DNA from: Sthenelais limicola
Taxonomy: Eukaryota; Annelida; Polychaeta; Phyllodocida; Sigalionidae
NCBI GenBank assembly: GCA_942159475.1
Contig: OW804098.1
Span: 3,696,383-3,760,382, forward strand
DNA length: 64,000 bases
Direction: 5' to 3'
This document shows, piece by piece, positions 24,006 through 35,096 of the stretch. The stretch's first letter is position 1, and every line of letters begins with the position of its first letter. Below the pieces are notes generated by a model. The model was not told where the DNA came from, searched no databases, and worked only from the letters and a program-made list of their open reading frames with translations. The translations under genes and the position numbers were made by a program.

Positions 24006-24400
24006 TGTGATATATTTCAGGAAAATGGCTCAGAGGTCGCAAAAGTCCTATTTATCCAAGTGTTTTATTCACAAGATGTCTTTGTGTGAATGTTTTTATT
24101 TTTGGGGTGCTTAACACTGTCTATAGCATGGACACATGGACCAAAATTCAAGACAGTGTATAATTTATGCATTTCTAAGGCGATCTTGTGGAGTACATTT
24201 AATTACTTTAATGGTGATTGCCCCCAACAAATAGTGCAAAGGTTTTTTGTTTTTATCAAACTTAAAATATAGAAATACTTATTCGATTATTAGACTGTTT
24301 ATTATCATTAGAATCGTCTTGATCTCATTTTCTCAAATATAATGATATCTCAAAATCCAATTTTCGCGACTTGTGACTAATTTTCCTAAAACACATCACA
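24006..24400. mobile_element. MITE family M1, copy 5
   Basis: A 395-bp copy with ends TGTGATATATTTCAGG and CCTAAAACACATCACA. Symmetric AT-rich flanks (AATA at left, TATT at right) fit an AT-rich target. The TGAGTCA motifs have drifted (TGGCTCA; TGACTAA). Confidence 0.8.
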
Positions 24401-24559
24401 TATTTCTCATTATTTATTTATACACAAGAAAGGTATTCTAATGCTGATGTTACTCATCATATGTATGCATCAATGCATAGTATACGGTGGCACCACCTAG
24501 CCCATGGTGCTGGAACTTCTCACCATTCAACCCTCGCCATGACTCACAAACATTCATAT

Positions 24560-24798
24560 GGGTCAGATTTTCAGAAAATGTACATTTGGCAGCTCTACGC
24601 ATTCAGTAAAATCTGCTAAATTGGACTGTAATTAATTTGGTCAATACTAGGTAATTTCGAGTATATTCGGCATTACATTGATACTAGCAATCTGTTTGGT
24701 TAGGTTGAAATGTATTTTGAATTTTATTTTCATCTGAAATGTGGGTAATTTGAGAGCATTGGTGAAGGTGAATTGTACATTTTCTGAAAATCTGACCC
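24560..24798. mobile_element. MITE family M2, copy 1
   Basis: A 239-bp element with inverted ends GGGTCAGATTTTCAGAAAAT and its inverse ending CTGAAAATCTGACCC, flanked by ATAT on both sides (possible target duplication). A conserved inner segment near the right end (GAGCATTGGTGAAGGTGAAT) occurs in other copies. No coding capacity. Its right end coincides with the left edge of duplicated block B. Confidence 0.85.
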
Positions 24799-26005
24799 AT
24801 ATGCAACGATACTAAAGGTCTGAATGAATTCCATGATTCCAATTGATCAGTCGTCGACTTATACATGTACTAACTAATACATCACATTAAATAAAGGAAT
24901 TAAATAATTATAAGAATCAATTTATAAAGTCTAGGCTCAGAGCCTCTCAGATCAGAAAAGAATGTCAGTGAGTGGACGCCAAGTGTGCTAATGGGTTTCC
25001 CAGGCCTAGAGTAGGCGTCCTAATGGGACCATATTGGTATTTTCCGTAAGTGTGAGGGACTCTCTAATCTCTGGGCCTAAAAGATATAATATTTTACACA
25101 TGTAAACATGACATAGTTTGAGAGAAGGCGTGAAGCAGAATAACAGTGGTTTCCTTCAGCAGCACTGCAACGCTACAGAGCTGCCACCTGGGATAAGACA
25201 TGTGAACTAAACCACCATTAAAGCTAGACTGCACCATTGTGTCTTGCTGCCACCTGGCATACATTGTATGAACTAAACCACCATTAGAGGGAAGTGACTA
25301 GATGCTAGGCGCCAGGCTACTAATACAGGACTTCATGTTACCATTATGCACTGTTTTTCACCAGCATCCTTTGTGGTGTATTAGAGTACATGGATTGATA
25401 CCAATATTAATTATAACCCTATCCCTATATTGGTGGTCCTAAGTCAGTGCAGTTAGTAGATAAAATATTGTTGATAGTATAATGTAATTTCGGAAACTTG
25501 AGTTGGAAGATATGGATGCAGTCTGTTTAATTATTTTTATATTGATATTGTTCTTGTTGAAGGAAGAAAAATTGTAAAGATTTATTTCATAGGCAATGCT
25601 TGAAATTCATACATGACACATCCGGCACTTGTTAAATGTCTTGACCTTTAATTCAATACAAGAAAACATCCATTGGGGATATGTTTTCAGCAGATTTCTT
25701 CTAGCCACTAGTTGGTAAAAATAGCACCAGGGAGCAGCATATTGCTTCCTTTTCAGTGCCATGGTGGATAGGAAGAGTCTATTTATAGAAAATTCTTAAG
25801 CATTGTCATGTTGCATTTATGTGGTAAAATGAACAGGGCAGATGCCATAAAACCGGTAGTGAGAAGAGATACTAGATTACTTGTACCACAGAACAAAACT
25901 GGAAATATTCAAGACCTAAGTAATAGATCCAAGCTGAGAAGAAATGGTAGAAGAAAATATGTTTTTCAAATGTTGAGTATCACCCTTCCAGATGTATGTC
26001 ATTTT
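24799..26005 (+). repeat. Duplicated block B (inverted partner at 43971-45170)
   Basis: About 1.2 kb that recurs in inverted orientation at 43971-45170 with roughly 95% identity by eye. It includes a frame at 25808-26023 (starting MLHLCGKMNRADAIK) that is almost unchanged in the partner. That frame loosely resembles the C-terminal tail of a LINE reverse transcriptase, but this is weak. The left edge coincides with an M2 MITE end. Confidence 0.85.
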
Positions 26006-26391
26006 AGGGCATGTTTGGGTTAGGATATATTGATTTGTGGTGTTCTTGATTCTAGACCTTGATTGGACAATATAAGCAATATCTTGTCATGATGGAACTT
26101 TCTGTTTAACACATGGCCAAGGTCCAGGCCTTGAGTCAAAATAGTTTTATTTTTCCTTTTTCCTTTTCTTGTTTTCTTGTTGGATATTATTATTCCTATG
26201 ATATGATTAGCAGTAAACTTGAATAAGTATTACCAGGGATCTCCTATACTAAAAGAGTTGTAAAGGTATTTATATATTTTCTCTATATGATATTAATAAT
26301 ACTAGTTTATAGGGAAACAAATCATCAAAATGTAACTATCCACCACAGAATAGTGCCCTTTCAGGTACAATGTTGTGATACAATAATTAAA
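26006..26391. other. Short spacer left of the 11.2-kb retroelement
   Basis: AT-rich sequence without features. It ends in the CAAA target-site duplication at 26392-26395. Confidence 0.6.
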
Positions 26392-26395
26392 CAAA

Positions 26396-26797
26396 TGTAA
26401 TGTCCGATGAAAGCTTAAGCGACTATGAACTATTTCAATCAAACAACACAAACACAGGAACTGTCGGTCCTTGCCAGCTGCTGAGTTTATTGCCCCACAA
26501 GCTCAGGGATGACCATGTATTCTCGGATACATTCGCCAACCTCTAGTCGGCTGACTCAATGGAAACTCATGATAATAATACAATAAGGCAAATGGTAGTC
26601 GAATACACAAACACAGGACACACTGTCATATAGAATGAAAATAATAAAAATGCACACCAACACACACAAGCGACACCTATTGATAAGTACACAAAGTAGT
26701 AAGCACATTCGGTTCTCACACAAAACCGTCCGAGTGGATCTGGCCCACTCGGCTAACTGAACCGAATTCATTCAGATCATTCGGATCAAGTACTACA
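26396..26797 (-). repeat. 3' LTR of the 11.2-kb Gypsy element
   Basis: 402 bp. On the plus strand it begins TGTAATGTCCGATG and ends AAGTACTACA. It contains AATAAA on the minus strand (26486-26491). It carries a 67-bp hairpin-forming segment absent from the 5' LTR. Confidence 0.93.
26707..26767. repeat. Nested hairpin present in only one LTR
   Basis: Two nested stems: ATTCGGTTC (26707-26715) with GAACCGAAT (26759-26767), and CCGAGTGG (26730-26737) with CCACTCGG (26745-26752). The corresponding part of the 5' LTR has only a few bases. As LTRs are identical at insertion, the segment was lost from one LTR or gained by the other afterwards. Confidence 0.8.
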
Positions 26798-26816
26798 ATG
26801 CCCCTCCCTTTCTTCT
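26798..26816 (-). promoter_or_regulatory. Polypurine tract
   Basis: On the minus strand, AGAAGAAAGGGAGGGGCAT ends directly at the TGTAG start of the 3' LTR. This is the expected plus-strand primer site for reverse transcription. Confidence 0.85.
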
Positions 26817-27443
26817 AAAAGGAGGGAACAACCGATTTAGACACCAATACATGCAAAAGTGGCTAATACATAAAAGGTTGTTATACAGGCAAAACAATGG
26901 AATGTAATATAAGGTGTACAATTTCAAACAACAACATCAGACACACAATACACAAGTAAAAGGAATCCATACCGAACATCGTCAAATACAATAAACTTAC
27001 TGGCGTAACTTGTTTGCAACCAGTAGAAAGAAGAATGGTATAAAAGTACAAAACACATACGATTATAGAGGTCTCTTAAAACCAAATGTCCATTCCTTGT
27101 GTGACGAATAAAAGTTCCGATAACATCCTTGATGAAAAACTCGTTTCTTCATTGTAACTGTCTCTGATATAAGGTAACATCCAGGTAATAGTGTCCAATT
27201 GTTGTTTGTTTCACAGTGTAGTCCTATAGTAAGTCTTTCACTCTGCTCAGCAGCGATTATAGGTGAAAAATCACAGGCACCAGTCCGACGTAAGGTCCAA
27301 GTAACAACCTTTCAACAGCAGCGACATCTTCACGAGCGATCTTCACTCCTCCAGTAGTACTGCATCCGACCCGACTGCAAAACGTCCTTCACATCTCAAC
27401 GAACCAAACCACCAACTTTCAGACCGACCTTATGGTAATACCT
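26817..27443 (-). other. Untranslated stretch between the third ORF and the PPT
   Basis: About 630 bp inside the element with no open frame of note; probably 3' untranslated RNA. Confidence 0.5.
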
Positions 27444-28220
27444 TCAAACAAACTGCTGATAAGTATCCTCCTGCTGAGAAGCTTCCTCCTCATCTGATTT
27501 CAACACTTCATCCTCATCAAAATCTTCCAAATTCTCCGTCTTAGATACCTCAGCTTCCCAACCAGTGTCTGAGTCTTTCGTAGCGACAGAAGTATCCCCA
27601 CTGTACACACTATTTAGATCAATCAGGGGATCAGCTGATTTCTCCAAAGTGGCTCCAGCCTCAGAAGGATTAATAACCACAGTCTCGCTTTCATCCACTT
27701 CCATGGACGGAGCGAAAGCACTCCTGACCAAGGCAGCAGCAGCGGAACCCATTCTCCTGACAGGAGAACTGAAAAATACTCCTCCTACCGGAATTACTGA
27801 AGTAAATCCCGGCGGGGCCACTTGACCAAGGTTCCCAAGATTCCCAGACACATCAACCGATTGCGTATCATCGGGCAAAGGCGCAAACAAGGGGTCCGGT
27901 CGGAAACCTGGTGGAGACCGAATCACCTTTGACCCAGATTCAGGAACCGGGGTTTTCCCCACCGCACTACTATGACCAACTGACATAGAACTCGTGTCCC
28001 TAGGGTTTCCCCTAGTCTCAACCGAAGTCGGAGTCAGTACAGCAGGCTGACCCGCCGTAGTGGCAGGGTTCTCCCCTACATTTCCTACTCCAACATTTCC
28101 TATCCAATTCCTATCCACTGCCGTCTGGTAAGAAGGCAATGGGGTAAATCCCTGCAAACCAAAATGTGGTACTCCATAACCTGACATAGACGTCATCATA
28201 CTCAAATCCGGATTAACCAT
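27444..28220 (-). CDS. Third ORF of the Gypsy element, C-terminal part (acidic tail)
   Basis: 258 codons from an ATG at 28220, overlapping the end of the previous frame by about 19 bp (ATGGTTAATCC within the earlier CGATGG). It could be made by reinitiation, by a frameshift, or be the broken end of one long protein. The first half is Gly/Pro/Val-rich. The last 60 residues are very acidic (DFDEDEVLKSDEEEASQQED). There is no signal peptide or membrane segment, and no domain was recognised. Location and strand tie it to the element. Confidence 0.55.
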   Translation of the reverse strand: MVNPDLSMMTSMSGYGVPHFGLQGFTPLPSYQTAVDRNWIGNVGVGNVGENPATTAGQPAVLTPTSVETRGNPRDTSSMSVGHSSAVGKTPVPESGSKVIRSPPGFRPDPLFAPLPDDTQSVDVSGNLGNLGQVAPPGFTSVIPVGGVFFSSPVRRMGSAAAALVRSAFAPSMEVDESETVVINPSEAGATLEKSADPLIDLNSVYSGDTSVATKDSDTGWEAEVSKTENLEDFDEDEVLKSDEEEASQQEDTYQQFV

Positions 28221-28771
28221 CGGGAAAGTTTACACTGCAACTCCATAATAGTTTCCCTCGACCGTCTATCTTCCTCCTTATAATAAGTCAGTTGTCTCTC
28301 CAAATCCTCCACCTTCGAACGTAGCTCAGGAATCTCCCAGGCAGCAGCCCTAACTTCAGCCAAATCAGCTAGAGGCCCTAAACAGACACTCACTGACTGC
28401 CGAATATTCACCAAAGATTGCTCTACAACCATAGAAATACTCTCTGCACCATCATTCAAAGCTTGAGCAACCGTCTCAGCCGAACGAGTCATTGTAGCCT
28501 CATTAGCTAAATAAGGCAGTGTAGTAGCATCTAGAGATGCATTTCCCACCCTATACTCAGTTCCACCATCCAAAGTACTAGCTGAACCAGCCTCATCCGT
28601 ACCTGCTTCCAATGAAGCTCTAGTTACTGTGGCTGAAACAGCCCTTTTCGGTTTACCTCCAGTTCCAGCATAATTATCCACATTCATATTTTCCTCAGTC
28701 ACTTCAGCCGGCTCCAAGGCCGGTGGCTTACCCCAGGCACTTGTCTTCGGCGCAGGAGCGGGTACAAACTA
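28202..28771 (-). CDS. Third ORF of the Gypsy element, middle part (coiled coil)
   Basis: This continues the frame of the upstream zinc-finger part. The two are separated only by one in-frame TAG at 28769-28771, after which the frame stays open through 28202. The last 45 residues have a heptad-like pattern (LRSKVEDLERQLTYYKEEDR), suggesting a coiled coil and self-association. The single stop may be a mutation in this copy or a read-through site; one copy cannot tell. There is no ATG near the start, so I do not regard it as an independent gene. Confidence 0.55.
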
Positions 28772-30139
28772 AGTCGGCTCTACCAACGCCCTTTCTTCAG
28801 CTCTAGCTCTATTCAAACCAATCGTTTCAATCCTGTCGACATCAAACTTCCCCATTTTACAGAATTTGACACATCCAAAATTGACACATGCCAAGTCCAG
28901 AGCATCCTTCCTGATATCTCTATGACATTTCATCATATGGCGCACCAAATCAGACCTCCTATCCAGCTTAACCAGACATGAAATAGCATGTGGGCACGTA
29001 TACACATGAGCAGCTGGACAATGTTCCTCGCACAGATGGCGAAAAAATCTTTCCCGAGTCCTGAAGACCCTAATTCCTCTCGGGTTTATACAATCCTCCT
29101 GAACCCTGCAATAAGTAAAAGGGCACCTATAGCCAGGTTTCCATAATAACATCACTCCTTCCAATTTTGGTCTGACCAAGTCAATAATCGACTCATAACC
29201 AGGTTGCTGTCGACCAGTTCTCTCCCTCAAATACTTAAATTCAGCCTCATACTTGGGCATAATTGGAGGACTCACCCAATCTTCTCCTAACACCTCATCT
29301 TCATCATCCGACTCAGGTGCGATTTTCACCTTGTCAGACTTACTCGGGCGAATACCACACATATTAGTGGCACTCAGCTCTATAGCAGCGACCTGATCTT
29401 TCTTCCACCATCTTGCTTGATGGCGAATTGGGAGCATAGGATCATCTTTTGGCTTTTCCCTATCCCTCCACATACTAATTGTATGGGCCCGGCGCACGTC
29501 AGCTACCGTATTCAAACCTGACAGTCCCTTCCTGTCATCAGAACTTGAAGCACTATCGGAGCGATTACCCGAAGTATTATTTGTGGCCCGCTTCGTTTGC
29601 CTACCCCTCCTACGTGATGAAGGCTTCACAAAATCGCTATCACCCTCATCCGATGCCTCAGTACCGTCAGCTGACTTGCTTGCAGCTTTCTTTGACCTCG
29701 TAGAACGACTACTATCCCTAGACCCAGTAGCGCCCTTACTAGCAGAGGGTTTAACCTCCTTCATCTCTCCCTTGTTTTGATCATCCGTCCGAGTCGGCTG
29801 GGTCGGCTGACCCGGCTTATCCTCAGCAGCCAACTCATCCAACCTCTGCTTCTCCTGAAGCCGAGTTTCCTTTTTCTGAACACCTTTCTTCGAACCTCCG
29901 ACAGACTTTTTAGTTTTAACAGCATTAGATGCCATTATCTCCATAACCACCTTTTCTTCCTCCAAGTCATCCTCAACTTGAGCAGCCCAACTAGCCGCTG
30001 CGGGATTAACCTTAAGCCCGGGTACGCCTTCCCCAGACTCAGTTTCTCTACCCTCTTTGTTGACTGACCCAGTGGCAGCCATCTTATCCTCCTTCTCCAC
30101 CGTCACCTCCATGGGTGTATCACCCTCCACTCCGGACAT
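28769..30139 (-). CDS. Third ORF of the Gypsy element: basic/acidic nuclear-type protein with zinc fingers
   Basis: 456 codons from an ATG at 30139, about 690 bp downstream of the pol stop. The first half is highly charged and rich in Ser, Lys and Glu, with nuclear-localisation-like clusters and an AT-hook-like RRRGRQTKR at about residues 178-186. At about residues 340-420 there are two C2H2-like fingers. One is CPFTYC followed by RHLCEEH. The other reads C-x5-C-x12-H-x4-H (CPHAISC ... HMMKCH). A third Cys cluster (CVNFGCVKFC) follows. No signal peptide or transmembrane helix is visible, so it is not an envelope. A role in nucleic-acid or chromatin binding is inference. I do not recognise a named family. 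Confidence 0.65.
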   Translation of the reverse strand: MSGVEGDTPMEVTVEKEDKMAATGSVNKEGRETESGEGVPGLKVNPAAASWAAQVEDDLEEEKVVMEIMASNAVKTKKSVGGSKKGVQKKETRLQEKQRLDELAAEDKPGQPTQPTRTDDQNKGEMKEVKPSASKGATGSRDSSRSTRSKKAASKSADGTEASDEGDSDFVKPSSRRRGRQTKRATNNTSGNRSDSASSSDDRKGLSGLNTVADVRRAHTISMWRDREKPKDDPMLPIRHQARWWKKDQVAAIELSATNMCGIRPSKSDKVKIAPESDDEDEVLGEDWVSPPIMPKYEAEFKYLRERTGRQQPGYESIIDLVRPKLEGVMLLWKPGYRCPFTYCRVQEDCINPRGIRVFRTRERFFRHLCEEHCPAAHVYTCPHAISCLVKLDRRSDLVRHMMKCHRDIRKDALDLACVNFGCVKFCKMGKFDVDRIETIGLNRARAEERALVEPT

Positions 30140-30828
30140 AGCACAACTTCAACCGCTATTGAAAGTTAGCTGTCTCTCTCTTCAACCGTATCCCAAGCCA
30201 ATCAACAAGTCAAATGGTTCTCTTTTAGTCAACTTTCATCAACTTACAAGGCCACACAAACTCAGAGCAAGGAGGGACACGTCCGCCGTGTTCACTCCTA
30301 GAGCACTTACTGCAGTATCACGCTCTCCCCGAATCTCGTGACCCCGTTGCTACTACGGCCTCAGCCAATCACAGACCACCACTCCAACTAAAAATAGACA
30401 CAGATACCTGTTGCCGAGCCCTTCACGGCTGAAAACTCCTGACCCAGTTTCACAGCAGTAAGGCACGGATCGCCACCCCCCACTACACTGTACAACTGAA
30501 TCAACTGACTCCGATAATAGCCAATGCAATAATTCTAGTATCCAGTTTAACAAATGAAAATAAAACCAAGCAGCTTCTCCCTACTTTCCGTGGGGTGTAT
30601 TAATAACCCAATCACCTATCCCAGTAGGTATTAGGACAATGAGAGGCAACATGCCCTGCCAGTCAGTCAATTCCCAAAAGTATAACTTTCCACCATCTCC
30701 ACGTATAGTCACCTCTACTCTTCAAACCAATATTACACAGAATACCATGTATGTATAATATGATTCAACTTGTACTTCTCGTTGTGTGATTTTTAACATC
30801 TCCTACATAACTATTGCTCGAGAGAACA
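30140..30828 (-). other. Interval between pol and the third ORF
   Basis: 690 bp without a convincing frame. It would have to hold a splice acceptor or internal promoter if the third ORF is made from its own RNA. A 66-codon frame at 30353-30553 is present but unremarkable. Confidence 0.4.
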
Positions 30829-33800
30829 TTACCCATATCCATACCTATCTGGAACCTGCCTAAGGCGTCTAGGCCTTCCTTCTAAGCAACCTGATGATAA
30901 ATAATCATTCATGGTTTTGTCCAGGGGTAACGGGTCCTTTTCTTCCTCCGCAACTGATTCATCTGAACTCTCAGCCTCCGCCGTCGGCTCCACACCCGAC
31001 GAACTCGCCTCTGGCCGGCCGGGCGGTTGACTGGCTACCGAGACAAGTTTCTTGGCCGGGCGGCCGCGCTTCTTCACATGAGTTACTATCGGCTCTGTCG
31101 GTAAAGGCTTAGGAGCATCCCTGCCAGGTATAATCTTACCAACCGGGGTAATTCTAAGCAAATACTTCCCAACCCTTTGCTGTTTCTGATACTCTGGGGC
31201 CCTATGGAGATTTTCCAACTGAACAGGTTTACCATCAACATCAAAGGCAAGCTTTAGCAAGTCGCCATTCCATCTGAGAACTCCCTCAGTTGTTTTCAGT
31301 TCATATGTGGAACCATGCACACGCCTCATGACTTCAAAAGGCCCATCCCATTTGGGACCATATTTCTTCTGAGCCAATGGAGTGGCATATCTCCAAACAA
31401 TATCACCCTTTTGAAAGACTTTCGGACGAGCACGTCGATCAAAGTAGCGTTTCTGATACACAGCCGAATGTCCCAGTTGCTCCCTTACAAATCGATGGCC
31501 CTTACATAACAGGGATCTAATCTCCTCAACAAACACAGTATGACAAGGAAAATCAACATCCCCCGTTATTGTACCATAGATAATGTCAGCAGGAACAGTC
31601 AGTTCCGTACCGAACACTACCAAATTCGGCGTACACTGAGTACTCTTATGTACAGCTCCCCTATAGGCATGTGCAATACATGGCACCAATAAATCCCAAT
31701 TGACATCATCATACTGAGTTAGACAGGATAACTGTTCAACTAAGACCCTATTCCAACGTTCTACCTGCCCATTCGCCTGAGGCCTGTAGGGTAAGGTCAT
31801 TAGCTTCTCAATATCTAGCAATCCCAGCAATTCTTTCAATAACATCGATCTGAATTCAGGTGCTCCATCCGTCTGTAGCGAGACAGGAGGACCATACCTG
31901 AGGATCCATTCAGTGAATAGAGCCATAGCACAGGTAGCAGCTGTATGATCTGGCAATGGGTAAGCTTCGGCCCACTTAGAAAAATAATCAGTCACCACCA
32001 TGACACAGACATTTCCACGTGGTGTTCTCCTAAAGGGTCCGATGATATCTAATGCAATTCGGCTCCACCGCACTCCCTGAAGCTCTTTTCTCAAGGGAGC
32101 TATGCCCTTTCCACCCCGACTCTTACAAGAAGCACATATCTCACAGCCTCTAACCCAATCAGCGATATCATTCTTCATCCAAGGCCAGATGAATCTTTGC
32201 CTTGCGGCCTGATAAGTCTTGAACTCACCGAAGTGTACTGCGAATTTATTCCCATGCAAAGTTCGAAACAACTCCCTGCGTAAAGACATGGGGATGGCCA
32301 CGCGGGTATAAATCACACCATTATCACTTTCCCATCTAACACATAACAAGTCATCTACAACTTGCAAATCATCTAATTTCCTTATGTAGTAACAGAATTC
32401 ATCTCCTTCAGCCAGCAAAGCTTTCCCCTCCGGCTTAGGAGTAATCTCTAGAACCACATCCTTTACACGTCGGATAACCTCATCATCCTCTTGAGCTATC
32501 TTCAACCGATCACCCGCTAAGGAAGAGAAAATATGATATTCCATAGTCATGGTAGCTATCACCGCTTCATGTGCACCGCAGTCCGCACAATCTTCCCTTG
32601 GACATCTCTTAACAGGCAGCCGAGAAAGAGCATCAGCATTCACATGCCTACGTCCAGGCCGATGTAAAATCTGCGACTCAGTCAATCCATAATGTTGCAA
32701 AGTGGTCAACCACCGTGCCAACATTCCAGAAGGATCTTTAAAATTCATCAACCACCTCAAAGAAGCTTGATCGGTCCGAAGAATAAAATCCGGCTGACCA
32801 ATAATATAATGCTGGAACTTAGAAAGATAAGTCAGCACAGCCAATAATTCTCTCTTCGTGGCACAGTAATTCCTCTGAGCCTTACTCAGACTATTACTAG
32901 CATAGCTTAGCACCACTTCCCTATCATTCTGAATCTGAGATAGTACTCCAGACATTCCAAAGCCACTAGCATCAGTATCCAGAATTATCTGTCCCTTCGG
33001 TTGGGGATATCCCAACAATGGTGCCGAAGTCAGCAGGTGCTTCAGATCTGAAAAAGCCTGCATACATCGTGAATCAAACGAGACTGAACGGTTTTTCTGC
33101 TCCGACCCCACCACCAATGCTTGAATGGGTGCTGCAATTTTAGCAAAGTCAGGCATGAAATCCCTATAATATGAAGCGAAACCCAAGAATTGGCGTACCT
33201 GCTTCACGGTAGTCGGTACAGGCCAATTATGCACTTTTTCAATCTTATTCGGATCCGCTCGGATGCCATTCTGAGAAACTATCCGACCCAAATAGCGGAC
33301 ACTAAGCTTGAAGAACTCACACTTCTTTGGTTTAAGTTTCAACCCATATGTTCTCAATCTCTTCAACACTTTCTCAGCATTTCCTAAAGCTTGTTCGAAT
33401 GTAGATCCAAAAATGATCACATCGTCCAAATACACCAGACAGCACTTCCAACGCAATCCGGACAACATCTGTTCCATCATTCGTTCAAAGGTGGCCGGAG
33501 CATTACATAAGCCGAATGGCATCACCCGGAACTGGTAGAGGCCCATAGTCGAGACAAAAGCAGTTTTCTCCTTACTAACAGGATCCATTGCAATTTGCCA
33601 ATACCCACTTTCCAGATCCAGGGTAATAAACCATAAGTTCCCACCTAAAGCCTCAATGCTTTCATCAATCCTTGGCAATGGAAAAGAATCCTTCTTAGTC
33701 AAGGCATTCACAGGCCTGAAATCAATACAAAAACGATCAGATCCATCACTCTTTTTCACGATAACCACAGCTGATCCCCAAGGGCTGTTACTCGGTTCAA

Positions 33801-35096
33801 TCACCCCCTTCTCCAACATGTCACGAATCTGCTTTTCAGCAGCCTCGCGGCGAGCCAAGGGCAATCGACGATACGTACATTTAACAGGAACCGCGTCACC
33901 TGTGTCTATAGTATGTTTAACCATATTAGTATGGCCCAGGACATCACCAGGTAATCTGAAACAATCTTTATACTCCTGCAGCAAGTTCAACAACCGAACC
34001 TGATCCTCCGTCCTGGACAGATCCGAACATCTTACAAGCTTCTTTAATGGACACTCATCTTCTGGAGGCACCATAATCTCCGGCTCCAATAATTCAATAT
34101 CTACCATGGGTGAACTAGGTTCTTCCATTTCCTGCACTCTCACTGATTGCAGATTGATCATAACGGGATTACCAGTAGGATTATGCACCGATAGCGTAGA
34201 ACCATATCGGTCGCCAGCAACCAACAAACTTCCCGCAAATGCATCTCCCCATTCCAACTCATCCGATTCAAAGAATAAATCCTCGTTCTCCGATACCAGG
34301 CCTATACCACTACACACAGTGGAGAAAGCATCAACAAGAATATTCTCCATGTTGTGTTTCACTATAGCCCTGCTTTGCAAAGTTCGGCACATGATAGAAC
34401 GTTCACCGGCCTCAAGGGTGAATTTGCCAGACCAATCAGAATTACATTTGTGAACATATATAAAATCCATTCCTAGTATACCAGCCTCCCGACCTACTAA
34501 TCCACCTACAACCAGACAATTGAGAACATACCAAGCATTTCCAATACCAAGGGCTAGTCGGGCACATCCATATGTAACCAAATTATGACCAGTTCCTGCA
34601 AAGCACGTTACCTTACATGGCGTTAGCAACGGCCGAATAGACAATTCATCATACACAGCTTTCTTCACCAGTGTACACTGAGCGCCCCAATCAATCAAGA
34701 ACTGACCAGTCAGATTAACAATAGTTACATCCACATACATTCTTTCTGCAACGAAAAGGCAATTCTCATTAGATACCCGAATCTCAAAATCCCAGAGGTC
34801 ACATGTCATCACCCTACTCACTTGCCAAGCAGTTCCTTCCCATTCTACTTTCAACATCTGCATTGGTGAGCATGCATATTCAGGCCTTCCCATCTCCACC
34901 TTATGTACAAAACATGCAACATGCCCAGCTCGAGTCTGCAAATGCTCCTCGCCCCCAGATCTCTCAAATCCGTTCTCATGGGCGTCCCCGGGCAGATGAG
35001 AGTGCGAATACACATCCGACTCGGCTAGTTTAACCTCTGCAACTTGAGCGTATGCGACGTGTGTCACAGCCGTCTCGATCCCCACCTCGTCGCTTA
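30829..35096 (-). CDS. Pol polyprotein (protease, RT, RNase H, integrase)
   Basis: About 1,420 codons, uninterrupted. It has no nearby ATG (the first possible initiator is GTG at 35085), and the frame overlaps the end of gag in the -1 phase, which fits translation by -1 frameshifting. Protease at about residues 125-220 has LIDWGAQC; the canonical Thr/Ser of D-T/S-G is Trp. RT carries RFCIDFRPVN, MPFGLCNAPATF and an intact YLDD at about residue 551. RNase H has DTDASGFGMSG and NADALSRLP. Integrase has an HHCC finger, D (ALDIIG, about 1012), D (QTDGAPEF, about 1070) and E (GQVERWN, about 1106). A GPY/F module (KWDGPFEV) is followed by an AT-hook-like KKRGRPAKK near residue 1340. RT and integrase look functional; protease is doubtful. 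Confidence 0.95.

Noticed and set aside
27444..30139. Third ORF as an envelope gene
   Set aside because: No signal peptide, transmembrane helix or fusion-protein features; composition is charged and nuclear-like.
29479..30341. Several plus-strand frames over the third ORF
   Set aside because: Antisense shadows of the minus-strand element ORF.
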